A stretch of 64,000 bases of DNA, from positions 27,324 through 91,323 of IMG/VR virus record IMGVR_UViG_3300043137_000362; one strand, 5' to 3'. Positions within the stretch are counted from its first letter, which is position 1, and each line of letters begins with the position of its first letter. The notes under the pieces were generated by a model that saw only the letters and a program-made list of their open reading frames with translations, was not told the origin of the DNA and did no database searches. A program made the translations under genes and the position numbers. Shown here piece by piece: positions 19,065-28,053 of this stretch. The stretch comes from a virus.

Positions 19065-19235
19065 ATGAATAAACAACAATATACAACCATACAAATAAAA
19101 AAAGAAACCCACATTCTCTTGCAAGAGTATTGCAAGGAACATGGGTATAAATTAAGTGGATTGGTAGAATCGTTGATAAATCATCGAATCACACCTCCTA
19201 AGAATGTTTTAAAAGTTAAAACTTCACATGACTAA
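19065..19235 (+). CDS. Small ribbon-helix-helix-like regulator, only plus-strand gene
   Basis: A 56-residue frame opens with ATG and reads MNKQQYTTIQIKKETHILLQ, continues with a hydrophilic helix turn and SGLVESLINHRI, and ends in a basic tail. The layout is that of ribbon-helix-helix (Arc/CopG-type) DNA-binding proteins: a short beta strand (TTIQIKKET), helix 1 (ETHILLQEYCKEHG), a turn, helix 2 (LSGLVESLINHRI). Such proteins dimerise and repress nearby promoters. The gene diverges from the tail fibre gene and its last 20 bases overlap, tail to tail, the end of the nuclease gene. No Shine-Dalgarno site is visible. Similar small proteins are known in T4-like phages, from memory. Confidence 0.72.
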   Translation: MNKQQYTTIQIKKETHILLQEYCKEHGYKLSGLVESLINHRITPPKNVLKVKTSHD

Positions 19236-22200
19236 ATCCATCTACTTTTTTAATTTCAAGTAATCCATCTACTACATCTCTCATTGAATCAATGTGGGAT
19301 ATAATCATTACGAAATCGAATTGAGTCTTTAAATATGTAAACAACATAAATAAAGATTGTAAATTCTCACTATCTAATGTTCCAAATCCTTCATCAATTA
19401 CTAAGAAGTTTGGACGAGGTAAATTACAAATGTTGATTAAAGCAACTCTAATTGCAAGTCCTGATATAAATCTCTCCATACCACTACACATCTCTAAAGA
19501 CCACTTATTATCACCATAAACAAGGTAAGCATTGATGTTTTTACCATCCATCTCTAATTGCATTCCAAACTCAACAATTTGTGCTAAGATGTTGTTCACC
19601 TCACCTTCAATCATTGGGAGTGCCTTTTCAATCAATTCATACGAAACACCATCCTTACTTAATGCATTTAAATAATAGTCAAATAATTTGGATTGTTCCT
19701 CCATTTCTTTAACTTCGGTAATTCTTGCTTCGATGGATTGTTTTTGATTTTCTAATGCAGATATTCTACCATTTAAAGATAATACCCTACCATTGACATC
19801 TTTTAATTTATTTTTAGTTGTATCTAATTTTTCCCTAACATCTTTTATTTCTGAACGAATCTCTGTATTTTGTTTGATTTGTTCTTCATTTTGATGATAT
19901 TCTTCAATTAAATGTATCTGTTGTGTAATTTGTGTTTCAATTCTAACTTCATCAGTTTCTAATGCAGATACTTTACTATTAAGATTAAACAATTCCTTTT
20001 CTACTTTACCTTCTTTATCTTTCGTATCTAATAAAGTTTTATAATCTACTTCATATATTTGACATTCATTTATCTTTTGTTCTGCTATTTCATTTATACG
20101 AATTACATCACCCCATTGTTCTAATACATCTGATAATTGTTCTTCTACATCTTTTTTAGATTCCAAAATAGTTTTAGAATTATCCATACAAATTTCACAA
20201 TTTGGATTATATTTGTGAGATTCTAAATGGTCTTTCTTATCTTTTAATGAATTGATTTTAATATCTAATTTTTCTAATTCATGTTTAGATGTATTGAATT
20301 CTTTTCTACTAAATGTTAATAACTCAATTTTCTCTTCTAACAATTCCTCATCAAATCCATCTATAATTTCATCTAATTGAATTTGTAATTCTTCAAATTT
20401 ACCGATTTTTTCTTGTAATAAATTTTTATCGGATTGTATTGTAGTTTCCTTTTCCTTTAAAACTTCTAATCGTCTTTCCAATTCATCAATTGAAACACCA
20501 CTATCTGCATTCAATTTTACAATCTTACCATTTAATCTGATAAGTTCTTTATTATGAGAATCTTCCGCATCCTTCAATCCATTTAACTCTATTTCAGTTA
20601 ATTTATATTCATTACGAGTAGTTTTTAAATTAGTATCAATTTCAGCTAATTTTGAAGTAAAATCATCTGATTTAAATTTTCGGATAAGTGTTGCATTATC
20701 TCTGTTTTCATCTGCTGCTAATTGATAAATTTTATCAAAGATGTTTACACCAATAAATTGAGAAAGAATTTCTTTTCGTTCTGATTGAGATTTATCAATG
20801 AATAACGCATTGTTTCCTTGTAAAGATAAGGATGTTAAAACGAAATCTTCAAATTTACCTAAATACTTTTCAATATTTTTATTAGTATCTCTACGTTGTT
20901 CTCCATTTAGAGATGTAGTAATACCGGCATCTTCTTTCCAAAAGTTTACATTTACCGAAAGGTTAGTTCCTTTACGAGTCCACTTAGCAGTTCGTTCAAT
21001 AAAATAATCAACACCATCAATTTCAAAATTAAATTTACAATAGAAATTATCTTTTTGATTATTTAAAATATTCTTTGATGATGATGTTCTCGATGACCTA
21101 TCAAATATACAAAATGCAAGTGCATCAAATAACGATGATTTACCACTAGCATTTGGAGCAAATACTCCCATAATACCTTGTGCCTTATCAAATCTAATTA
21201 AATTATCTTCACCATAAGAAAACATATTACTGAATTCTAATGTCTTTGGTGTCCATAAAATATTTTCGGCTAAATCATCTTGATTAATTCGTGAATTTAA
21301 ATCCTTATTAATATCTGTGATTTTATCCAACTCGGAATCAGTAAGTAGATATTGTCTTTCTAAGTAATCTCTGATTAAAGAATTTTGAAAAGTTTCATCT
21401 TTTACATTACCAACAATATTTTTATTTAATTTATTATTAGTCTTTAATTGACCAATCGTATCTGTTCTTGTTACCGTTACTTCTGCAACATGAAATAATT
21501 GTTTCAATTCTGCTATACGAAGTTTCATATCCGAAGCTTCAGTAGATGTAAATCTCAATCGTAAACGTGGATATTTTGGTAGTTTTACATTAACCTCATC
21601 ATAAACCCATTGTGGAATTACACCATTAATAACATCAATAGTTAAGAATCCAAAATCATTGTGAATATGATGTTCTGTGAATGTACGAGTTGGAATATCC
21701 CATAACAAATAGCCATGGTCTTCTAACATCTCTCCGTGATTTTGTTGAATCATTGAACCTGCATATGCAACGTGTTCATATCCTTTACCAAACGTTTGAC
21801 GTTTGTGAATATCACCCATCATAACCATATCAAACCCATCGAACATATCGACAGTAAATGAGTTAGATGAAACTACATATCCAATATCGGTTAATGCTTT
21901 GTTTACCGGCCCGTGAAATAAACAGATTTTATGTTCACCTTCTATCTCATCACCCTTTGGCCAATTTTCCTTCTTATCAAGTATGGAATAAACGACAAAA
22001 GTAAGATTATGGATATTATAGACACCAGTATCACGAAGATAGTGGATACGAGGATTGTCCAAATTATTAATAATGGGCGTAAGAACATCTAATCGGTGTG
22101 AGTTATTTAAATTACAATCGTGATTACCTGTTATAAGTATTGTTTCACGTAATTTAGAACATTCCGTTAAAAACCAGCTGATTTCTTGAATTAATTCAGG

Positions 22201-22374
22201 ACTCATTTCGGTTTTAGCGTGAGCAATATCTCCTGCTAAATAAATGATAGAATCTTCAATACCATCATCTTTAACTTGTTTTAAAAACTTTTTAAATATC
22301 GAACGATATTCTTTGTGTCTTTGCAAATTTCGAATGTGTAAATCTGCTAAGTGGTAAACCTTATTTATAACCAT
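19216..22374 (-). CDS. gp47-gp46: Fused Mre11-Rad50 (SbcD-SbcC; T4 gp47-gp46) recombination nuclease
   Basis: One 1052-residue chain joins two proteins that T4 makes separately. Residues 1-320 are the Mre11/gp47 metallophosphatase: DLH (11-13), AGDI (47-50), GNHD (83-86), CLFHGP (151-156) and GDIH (187-190). From about 375 a Rad50/gp46 ATPase follows: Walker A APNASGKSS (406-414), long coiled coils (about 570-900) broken by a zinc-hook CEIC (726-729), signature CSGMERF (963-969) and Walker B FLVIDEGFGTLD (990-1001). The complex resects DNA ends for recombination-dependent replication. The linker of about 50 residues is helical. The gene ends convergently with the RHH gene and shares TAATG with the gene upstream. 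Confidence 0.92.
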   Translation of the reverse strand: MVINKVYHLADLHIRNLQRHKEYRSIFKKFLKQVKDDGIEDSIIYLAGDIAHAKTEMSPELIQEISWFLTECSKLRETILITGNHDCNLNNSHRLDVLTPIINNLDNPRIHYLRDTGVYNIHNLTFVVYSILDKKENWPKGDEIEGEHKICLFHGPVNKALTDIGYVVSSNSFTVDMFDGFDMVMMGDIHKRQTFGKGYEHVAYAGSMIQQNHGEMLEDHGYLLWDIPTRTFTEHHIHNDFGFLTIDVINGVIPQWVYDEVNVKLPKYPRLRLRFTSTEASDMKLRIAELKQLFHVAEVTVTRTDTIGQLKTNNKLNKNIVGNVKDETFQNSLIRDYLERQYLLTDSELDKITDINKDLNSRINQDDLAENILWTPKTLEFSNMFSYGEDNLIRFDKAQGIMGVFAPNASGKSSLFDALAFCIFDRSSRTSSSKNILNNQKDNFYCKFNFEIDGVDYFIERTAKWTRKGTNLSVNVNFWKEDAGITTSLNGEQRRDTNKNIEKYLGKFEDFVLTSLSLQGNNALFIDKSQSERKEILSQFIGVNIFDKIYQLAADENRDNATLIRKFKSDDFTSKLAEIDTNLKTTRNEYKLTEIELNGLKDAEDSHNKELIRLNGKIVKLNADSGVSIDELERRLEVLKEKETTIQSDKNLLQEKIGKFEELQIQLDEIIDGFDEELLEEKIELLTFSRKEFNTSKHELEKLDIKINSLKDKKDHLESHKYNPNCEICMDNSKTILESKKDVEEQLSDVLEQWGDVIRINEIAEQKINECQIYEVDYKTLLDTKDKEGKVEKELFNLNSKVSALETDEVRIETQITQQIHLIEEYHQNEEQIKQNTEIRSEIKDVREKLDTTKNKLKDVNGRVLSLNGRISALENQKQSIEARITEVKEMEEQSKLFDYYLNALSKDGVSYELIEKALPMIEGEVNNILAQIVEFGMQLEMDGKNINAYLVYGDNKWSLEMCSGMERFISGLAIRVALINICNLPRPNFLVIDEGFGTLDSENLQSLFMLFTYLKTQFDFVMIISHIDSMRDVVDGLLEIKKVDGFSHVKF

Positions 22375-23474
22375 TATTTATAATTGTTTGTATTAAATTC
22401 AAATTTTTGATTTGCCAATAAATTAAAATTAGAATCAATGTTATTTTTATGTTTTATATAATATGAGTGTATTTCATCATATGTCATTTTATTAATAATA
22501 TCTAAATTACTTCGATATTGTTGTAATATTTCATCGGTTGAAAACTTTGGAGTTAAATCAAACAAATCATCCGCCAACCAAAATCCAATCGATTTTAGAT
22601 ATTCATTTATATAAGAACTACCTAATATTAATGGTATATTCTTTGATATAAATGGATTCCATGCTTTTTCACTTAAATGAATTTCATCACCAACTAAGAC
22701 TGATGTTTCCAAAATACAACTGATGTATGATGTCATTGTAATTGGTAATGGTGGAATTTCTACATTTACATTTCCAACTAAACTTAATTCATATGGAGTA
22801 TCTAATATAGTTGGAATGTGTTCATTTCTAAATTTAAGCAATCCTTCACTTATTTCAGAATCATCATAATTGCATGCAAATGCACTATACCCTAACCACG
22901 AATCGGAATCTAATCCTATATTATATACATATTTAAATGTCTGTAATCTCTCTTTTTTATCCACACCAATAATCATATTCATCTTCTTTTGACGAATATT
23001 TCCTTTAAATGTATCAACTACAAATTCAAGTGATTTCCAATAACTTTGATGGGGTGCACGGAATCTGTAATAATTACAATTCGAACTATACCCATTTTCA
23101 GATTTTAAAAATCTATTAGAAAATATAGTATAGATTTTAGTATCGGTATAAGGTAGGGTGTGATCATCTTCAAATAAAACAAATTTACAATCATTGTATT
23201 TTTTAGATAATTTTAATATAGTTTTGTTAAAATCTTCTAAGTTATGATTGAAAATGTATTTAAAATCAAATACAACTATATCATCCCTCTGTGGATTAAT
23301 TGTATCTAATTTCTGAATTAACTTATTCAAATAAGGTGGTTCACCTATTATCTTTCTTTCAATATTTTCCGTATCATCAAATTTATGAAAAATATGAGGT
23401 TCATTAAAATTTAGTAAATCATACCAAGCAACGTAAGAACCCTTACCAATATGTTGTGGAATTATGTGAATCAT
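22374..23474 (-). CDS. Putative glycosyltransferase, GT10-like C-terminus
   Basis: The 366-residue protein has a C-terminal part (about 265-300) LSEKAWNPFISKNIPLILG and SIGFWLADDLFD, the same SEK-x-P...GF pattern as the protein at 1561-2979. The N-terminal half is an alpha/beta domain with a VVFDFKYIF strand. This fits the putative GT10-like phage proteins; there is no direct evidence of activity. It is wedged between primase and nuclease genes with overlaps on both sides (TAATG and ATGA), so it is co-expressed with replication genes and not with the main glycan island. That placement is odd. Confidence 0.5.
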   Translation of the reverse strand: MIHIIPQHIGKGSYVAWYDLLNFNEPHIFHKFDDTENIERKIIGEPPYLNKLIQKLDTINPQRDDIVVFDFKYIFNHNLEDFNKTILKLSKKYNDCKFVLFEDDHTLPYTDTKIYTIFSNRFLKSENGYSSNCNYYRFRAPHQSYWKSLEFVVDTFKGNIRQKKMNMIIGVDKKERLQTFKYVYNIGLDSDSWLGYSAFACNYDDSEISEGLLKFRNEHIPTILDTPYELSLVGNVNVEIPPLPITMTSYISCILETSVLVGDEIHLSEKAWNPFISKNIPLILGSSYINEYLKSIGFWLADDLFDLTPKFSTDEILQQYRSNLDIINKMTYDEIHSYYIKHKNNIDSNFNLLANQKFEFNTNNYK

Positions 23475-24412
23475 AAATTGAATAATTTTTGTTTTATAAC
23501 ATCAGAAAAATCAGTTTCAGTAGATTCTTTGAGAATTTGATTCACTCTACTAAATCCCATTTCGCCTGCATCTTTATCGGATGGGATGATGTTTCTAACC
23601 TCAATACCTTGATTACCCAACTGAACTACATAATTCAATGCTTGTTGTTGTGCATCCTTATCTAACAATATATTGATGTGTTTAACCTCTTTTTTATATA
23701 TACTATCCATCAATTTTTTTGGAATAAATTTACCCAATATCGGAATAGCGTTTCGTTTAACTGCCATTGCATCAAACGCACCTTCTACAATTGTAATTGG
23801 TTCATTCCAATTTATTTGGTTTTCAAACATAATAACATTCTTTGAAACCGGTGGATTTTTATATTTGTATGGTTCATCCTCAAATACTGAACGTGCAATA
23901 AAATAATTCAATTTATTATCGGAATCATACGATGGGATGATAATTCTACCATTATATAAACCAGAATCACAATATCCAATATTATAACGTATAATATCTT
24001 CAGTAGTAATTCCACGATTATCTGCGTAGTATTTTACTTTTCTGAATGTTGGATTTATACCCTTTGGAGTTTCTAATAAAGATTTGAATTCATTTGGTAA
24101 ACGTAATTCAATTTTCTCCTCTTCGGAATCATTTGAATAAACTACATAATCATCACCATAGATTTCATATACCTTTTTAAGTTTATGAGAATCTACGTGA
24201 AGTTTCTTTAATAATCCTTGTATTCGTTTTCCTTTTGCATCACATACCCAACAATGCCATTGCTGAGTTTCCAAATTGACTTGTAGTTTTTTCTTATGGT
24301 GATGACAGAATGGACAATGATGGGCCTGTTCATCTCCTTTTAGGGACGAACCAACACCTAATGTGTCATTCAAAATACTAATAATTGTTAGTTTATCTCG
24401 TTGTGAGAGCAT
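23471..24412 (-). CDS. DNA primase, zinc-finger plus TOPRIM (DnaG/gp61-like)
   Basis: The 313-residue protein has an N-terminal zinc finger, CPFC (33-36) and CWVC (54-57), of the CHC2 type, a central primase region with YNIGYCDSGLYNGRIIIPSYD, and a TOPRIM domain starting ITIVEGAFDAMA (about 195-206) with the acidic ILLDKDA motif near 240. Primase makes RNA primers for lagging-strand synthesis. At 313 residues it is shorter than bacterial DnaG and has no visible helicase-binding C-terminal domain, as in T4 gp61. It is the first gene after a good host-type promoter, so nuclease, glycosyltransferase-like and primase genes probably form an early operon. Confidence 0.9.
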   Translation of the reverse strand: MLSQRDKLTIISILNDTLGVGSSLKGDEQAHHCPFCHHHKKKLQVNLETQQWHCWVCDAKGKRIQGLLKKLHVDSHKLKKVYEIYGDDYVVYSNDSEEEKIELRLPNEFKSLLETPKGINPTFRKVKYYADNRGITTEDIIRYNIGYCDSGLYNGRIIIPSYDSDNKLNYFIARSVFEDEPYKYKNPPVSKNVIMFENQINWNEPITIVEGAFDAMAVKRNAIPILGKFIPKKLMDSIYKKEVKHINILLDKDAQQQALNYVVQLGNQGIEVRNIIPSDKDAGEMGFSRVNQILKESTETDFSDVIKQKLFNL

Positions 24413-24432
24413 ACCTTATACACTTTACTTAG

Positions 24433-24464
24433 TAAAGATACGAAATTATTTTGATAATTCCAAA
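24433..24464 (-). promoter_or_regulatory. Bacteroidota-type promoter for the primase operon
   Basis: In the sense strand a TTTG box (24461-24464) is followed after exactly 20 bases by TATCTTTA (24433-24440), a near match to the -7 consensus TAnnTTTG with only the last base changed. The start codon at 24412 lies 20 bases further on. The same arrangement occurs at five other places in the window. Confidence 0.75.
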
Positions 24465-24892
24465 TCTTTTCGAAAGAATTTTCCAAGTAAAGTGTCATTT
24501 AATGCATTTTCATCCACTAAAACGTTATGAGCAAATTGTTCTTGTAATTCGTAGTAAGTAAGTGATTTAGTAGATGAGCAGAAACGTAGTATTTCTAATT
24601 GTAGTTGGTCATTGGTTGTATCCAAAAACCATTCACTTACGGATTTGTTTGATGAACGATACGTTTTCCAATCGGATTCTTTAGTCACCATCTCATATCG
24701 TTTCATACGTTTATCGGTTAAAAGAGCAATTTCCTTTTTACCAAAATTACGTTTTCTGATTGATGCAACGTTTTTCTTTCCAATATAATATTGTCCAGTT
24801 TTTCCGTTTGTAATTTTATAAATAAATCCAATAGTGCCTTCTGGCATATCTGATAATTCTGTAATATAACTTCCTTTATATGTCCAACTCAT
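24446..24892 (-). CDS. GIY-YIG domain protein
   Basis: The protein carries a GIY-YIG-type segment: FIYKITNGKTGQYYIGKKNV (about 23-42 of this start), where the tyrosines of the two half motifs are visible, followed by a basic region (IRKRNFGKK) and a helix-rich tail. GIY-YIG domains cut DNA; this one is not inserted in another gene, so a homing role is not supported. The start MSWTYKG (24892) was chosen over the ATG at 24913 because related phage proteins begin this way; the other adds seven residues. No Shine-Dalgarno site is visible for either. The gene overlaps the end of the sulfotransferase gene. Confidence 0.68.
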   Translation of the reverse strand: MSWTYKGSYITELSDMPEGTIGFIYKITNGKTGQYYIGKKNVASIRKRNFGKKEIALLTDKRMKRYEMVTKESDWKTYRSSNKSVSEWFLDTTNDQLQLEILRFCSSTKSLTYYELQEQFAHNVLVDENALNDTLLGKFFRKDLELSK

Positions 24893-25448
24893 AGTTAAAA
24901 AATTTGAAATCATCTTTATATTTTTCTTTAACCCAATCTTTTATCCAAACATCCTTGTAATAAAATTTGTATAATTTATCACTATTTAAATTGGGATGGG
25001 TTTCCCACATTAAGTTTCTGTTTAAGTGTGGAATGTTAATGTTGTTAATATTTAGTTTTTTTAAAACGAATTTTAAATCATCATTAAAATTTTCATATCT
25101 ACCAACGAACGATATTTTTTTAGTATTCGTCTTTCCGTGATTTGTGAAATAGGTTTGTGGAAAATATAGATAATCTAAATTATCTATTCTTTGGATGAAA
25201 TTGGAAAATGATTGAGATTTACCATCACGTTTTGTGTGGTCATACCATGATGCTAGACGTGTAAATGGGTTTCTTACAAATGTAAAAATAAAATAATCCT
25301 CAATATTACCCAATTCATTAATAGTTCCATGAGACATAATAGTTTCAGTTCCATCAATATTTGACAATATTTCGGTTATGGATGAACCTCCAGTTTTGGG
25401 AATATGAATATATGCCCATTTATATTTGTGGTTGATTAATAACCCCAC
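24876..25448 (-). CDS. Sulfotransferase, PAPS-dependent
   Basis: The 190-residue protein has the two PAPS-binding motifs of the family: HIPKTGGSS (15-23), which holds the 5'-phosphosulfate, and FVRNPFTRLASWY (about 56-68), which holds the 3'-phosphate. It resembles sulfotransferase family 2 enzymes that sulfate carbohydrates. It starts with GTG at 25448; an in-frame TAA directly precedes this codon, so no earlier start is possible. A second, different sulfotransferase is at 62054-62701. Sulfation of a phage or host glycan is the inferred role; PAPS must come from the host, since no PAPS synthase is seen here. Confidence 0.8.
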   Translation of the reverse strand: MGLLINHKYKWAYIHIPKTGGSSITEILSNIDGTETIMSHGTINELGNIEDYFIFTFVRNPFTRLASWYDHTKRDGKSQSFSNFIQRIDNLDYLYFPQTYFTNHGKTNTKKISFVGRYENFNDDLKFVLKKLNINNINIPHLNRNLMWETHPNLNSDKLYKFYYKDVWIKDWVKEKYKDDFKFFNYELDI

Positions 25449-25458
25449 TTACTAAAAT

Positions 25459-25638
25459 TTAGCGTTTGATTGAATCCGAATATTTCTTCTCTAATAATTT
25501 ACCACCTCTTGCTTTCGCAATAGCTTGTTCATCTTTTTGAAGTTTCTTTGAATCAACTGATAATGGTGTCTTATCCTTTGATTTGTCTGCTAATTTAGAA
25601 AATGCAGATTGTTTGTATAATTCTTCGATTGTTGCCAT
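25459..25638 (-). CDS. Small basic protein of unknown function
   Basis: A 59-residue protein, start MATIEELYKQ, rich in Lys and Asp (KSKDKTPL; KKLQKDEQAIAKARGG). It has no recognisable family. I chose the ATG at 25638 and not the longer frame to 25680 because an AGGAAT ribosome site and a late-type motif 20 bases upstream both point to it, whereas the longer frame would start upstream of the promoter. Placed first in line after the tail genes, it may be a small virion component or an assembly factor. Confidence 0.66.
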   Translation of the reverse strand: MATIEELYKQSAFSKLADKSKDKTPLSVDSKKLQKDEQAIAKARGGKLLEKKYSDSIKR

Positions 25639-25657
25639 TATATTATTCCTTATATAG

Positions 25658-25667
25658 TATAAATATA
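25658..25667 (-). promoter_or_regulatory. Late-type promoter motif before 25459-25638
   Basis: Exact TATAAATATA on the plus strand, 20 bases before the ATG at 25638. The site falls inside the tail of the longer reading frame, so it helps decide the start. Confidence 0.6.
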
Positions 25668-25669
25668 GA

Positions 25670-26746
25670 TTAAGTATCAAAACGTATTATGAAGTTAATA
25701 TCATAATCCGGTAAGTTTTTAATTGGTTGTGGTAATTTAGCAATTGCAACCATATCATTATTATCATCATATAGACCAATAGTAGTGATATAGGTTGAAA
25801 TATATGAACCAGTCGGGTCAACCGAACCAAAGTTATAATAATCATCCCACGAACCAGTTGAAGAACCCATAGTTCCATAGAACTCTTCCTTTCTACTGAT
25901 GTCTAAGATTTCTTTCATAGTTCTAATTCCGCCAGGAGAGTTATTTGTGGTTGGTGTAGTTTCAAACTCATATGAACCACTTAATGTTATATTAATTGCA
26001 GATGGATTTTGTGAATAATTAAATTCTCCGGCTCTAGCAGTAATTAATACTTCGGTTTCATATATAGTTTGAGTAGAACGATATTCCAATGTATAATTCT
26101 CTAATGTAATGCCCGTTAATACAAGTGTTCCATCTGAATAGAAAACATTTCCATATAAAAGTTGACTTATATCAATTCCATTAAAGTCTAATTTATTTTT
26201 AAATGAAACTAAATTGTTCTCAAAATCAATTTGAAGAATATAATGTTCATCCGAATCACCATCAAATGTTAAAATACAAAAACCAGTTTCCAAATCTAAT
26301 GATGTCATTGTAATCTCATAATAAACCGAATCATCCGAAATGACAAGTTTATTATTTTCAACATCCATACTCTCCAATCTATATGTTGGATTTGGGGCTA
26401 TTATTTTACCATACCCATCATCAATATATGTCTTTTGAGTAGCTTCATTAGTTAAATTAATAGAATGACGTTTTATTTGTTCGCCAAATTTGTTTCTATC
26501 AATATCAATTACATATATAGTATCCGAAATAACTCGTTCGGTTTGTATATTTGCTATGTTTTTGGTGCTACCAAAAAGAGTTACGACATTACCTTCGTTT
26601 GAATAATATTTTGATTTAATCGAACGATAAGCCGGATTACTACCTGATAAAATACTTACAGGGTATTCCGATTGATTAGTATTCCAAAGTTTATAAACTT
26701 GGAATTTCCTTTTCGATACGTTTGATTTTGGTATTGATTTAAACAT
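25670..26746 (-). CDS. Virion protein, paralogue of 26827-28053
   Basis: The 358-residue protein has no recognised family name but ends with ITTIGLYDDNNDMVAIAKLP, almost the same as TTVGLYNDANEMIAVAKTS in its neighbour; both then close with a strand ending FDT or DF. The N-terminal part is beta-rich, with repeated DxN/TYR segments. The shared C-terminus, equal length class and late-type promoter point to a structural role near the baseplate. A motif 9 of 10 like the late consensus lies 18 bases upstream. No membrane segments. Confidence 0.62.
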   Translation of the reverse strand: MFKSIPKSNVSKRKFQVYKLWNTNQSEYPVSILSGSNPAYRSIKSKYYSNEGNVVTLFGSTKNIANIQTERVISDTIYVIDIDRNKFGEQIKRHSINLTNEATQKTYIDDGYGKIIAPNPTYRLESMDVENNKLVISDDSVYYEITMTSLDLETGFCILTFDGDSDEHYILQIDFENNLVSFKNKLDFNGIDISQLLYGNVFYSDGTLVLTGITLENYTLEYRSTQTIYETEVLITARAGEFNYSQNPSAINITLSGSYEFETTPTTNNSPGGIRTMKEILDISRKEEFYGTMGSSTGSWDDYYNFGSVDPTGSYISTYITTIGLYDDNNDMVAIAKLPQPIKNLPDYDINFIIRFDT

Positions 26747-26763
26747 AATAATTTCCTACTCTA

Positions 26764-26773
26764 TATAAATATT
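26764..26773 (-). promoter_or_regulatory. Late-type promoter motif before 25670-26746
   Basis: Plus strand TATAAATATT, nine of ten bases as in the other late-type sites, 18 bases before the start codon at 26746. The terminator of the upstream gene lies just beyond it. Confidence 0.55.
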
Positions 26774-26781
26774 AGTTAAAC

Positions 26782-26805
26782 AAAAAACCCCCATTTAAGG
26801 GGGTT
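26782..26805 (-). terminator. Rho-independent terminator after 26827-28053
   Basis: A perfect 7-bp stem (AACCCCC...GGGGGTT, six-base loop ATTTAA) is followed in the minus-strand sense by a run of T. It ends the transcript of the gene at 26827-28053. Confidence 0.85.
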
Positions 26806-26826
26806 CTTAGTAATATAGAATTGTGA

Positions 26827-28053
26827 TTAGAAATCTAATTTAACTTTGATTAGGATTTCCTTATCAAATGATTTTGGAATCGGTTGTGATGTTTTAGCAA
26901 CTGCAATCATTTCGTTTGCATCGTTGTATAAACCAACCGTTGTAATAAATGTTTTAGGGTCTCTTTCAAATGTTGATTCTGCAAAAGTTCCATCTGAACC
27001 ACTTACGAATGTAGGGTTGTTTGAGAAGTTAAATTCTCTGTTTGTTGCTCTTACAAAATAGTGTGCAGTTGAAACGTTTTCAGTTCTTCTTGCTTGGAAA
27101 TCACCACCACCCTTAATTGCGTTATGTAATAAGAATTGATTTTGTCCTTCATATGCAACACCAGTGTAAATTGATTTACCACCTACTGAACCACTATCGA
27201 TTGATGTTCCAATTGTGTTTTCAATTGCTTGTGGATTCAATACTACCAAACCTTGGTCTGGATAAAATAATCCAAAACCTTGTCCATTTGATGCAGTTAA
27301 TGAATTTATAGTTGCTTCGTTTTCAGTTCCTAAATTTAATGAACCACTACCAACGTAGAATACTCTACCTGCTTTACCAACTGTGTCAGAGAATTTCTTA
27401 CCCGAATCATCGATAAGTGTAATTGTTCCCAATGAACCACTTAGGTTTAATGACCAGTTACCGGCATCCATCGTTTCTTTGTATCTACTACGAGCTACAT
27501 TAATAACGTAAATATCCGAAGAATCATGAACACCATCTGCAGATGAAGAATAGAATGTAAAATAATTATCATCTTGTTCTAATAAAATAGAACGATATTG
27601 TGCATAAGTTGCTTTAGTTGCTAAGGTTGATGTATCATCATTTGTTAGAGATACTGAACCACTTGCAGTTTTGTGTCCGTATGCAACTGCGTATTGAACT
27701 GCAGCACCTTCATCCGTTGCTGGGTCTGTTGAATATACGTTTGTATAATAATTTTTAGAAGTAGCAGATTGAGTCGATGATGTATAGAATGAAGTTAAAC
27801 TTCCCGTATCACCACTCCAAAGACCAGTAGTTACGATTTCTACCTTACCTGTTACTTGGTCAAATTCACCAAATCTTTTATAAATTCCCGTAGAGATTGA
27901 ACCTCCTTGAGAACCCAATTTATCACCACCCGTTAGGTATTGATTGATAATTTGTGTTAATTGCTCAGATGTAAGATTTCCTTGTTGACCGTTTAAATAC
28001 GTTGCCAACTCTGAAGTTAAATTTACACCTGCTTGTCCTGTAATTTGTGCCAT
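26827..28053 (-). CDS. Virion protein, paralogue of 25670-26746
   Basis: The 408-residue protein is Gly/Ser/Thr-rich with many short beta segments, a pattern typical of tail or decoration proteins. Its C-terminal 40 residues match those of the next gene downstream. The N-terminal part (QITGQAGVNLTSELATYLNG...) differs. It is followed by a clear terminator, so it is the last gene of its transcript. The upstream gene ends 20 bases before its start with a GGAGAG ribosome site between them. Function beyond a structural guess is unknown. Confidence 0.65.
   Translation of the reverse strand: MAQITGQAGVNLTSELATYLNGQQGNLTSEQLTQIINQYLTGGDKLGSQGGSISTGIYKRFGEFDQVTGKVEIVTTGLWSGDTGSLTSFYTSSTQSATSKNYYTNVYSTDPATDEGAAVQYAVAYGHKTASGSVSLTNDDTSTLATKATYAQYRSILLEQDDNYFTFYSSSADGVHDSSDIYVINVARSRYKETMDAGNWSLNLSGSLGTITLIDDSGKKFSDTVGKAGRVFYVGSGSLNLGTENEATINSLTASNGQGFGLFYPDQGLVVLNPQAIENTIGTSIDSGSVGGKSIYTGVAYEGQNQFLLHNAIKGGGDFQARRTENVSTAHYFVRATNREFNFSNNPTFVSGSDGTFAESTFERDPKTFITTVGLYNDANEMIAVAKTSQPIPKSFDKEILIKVKLDF

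Noticed and set aside
24446-24892. GIY-YIG protein as a homing endonuclease or mobile element
   Set aside because: It does not interrupt a gene and has no flanking intron or intein signs.
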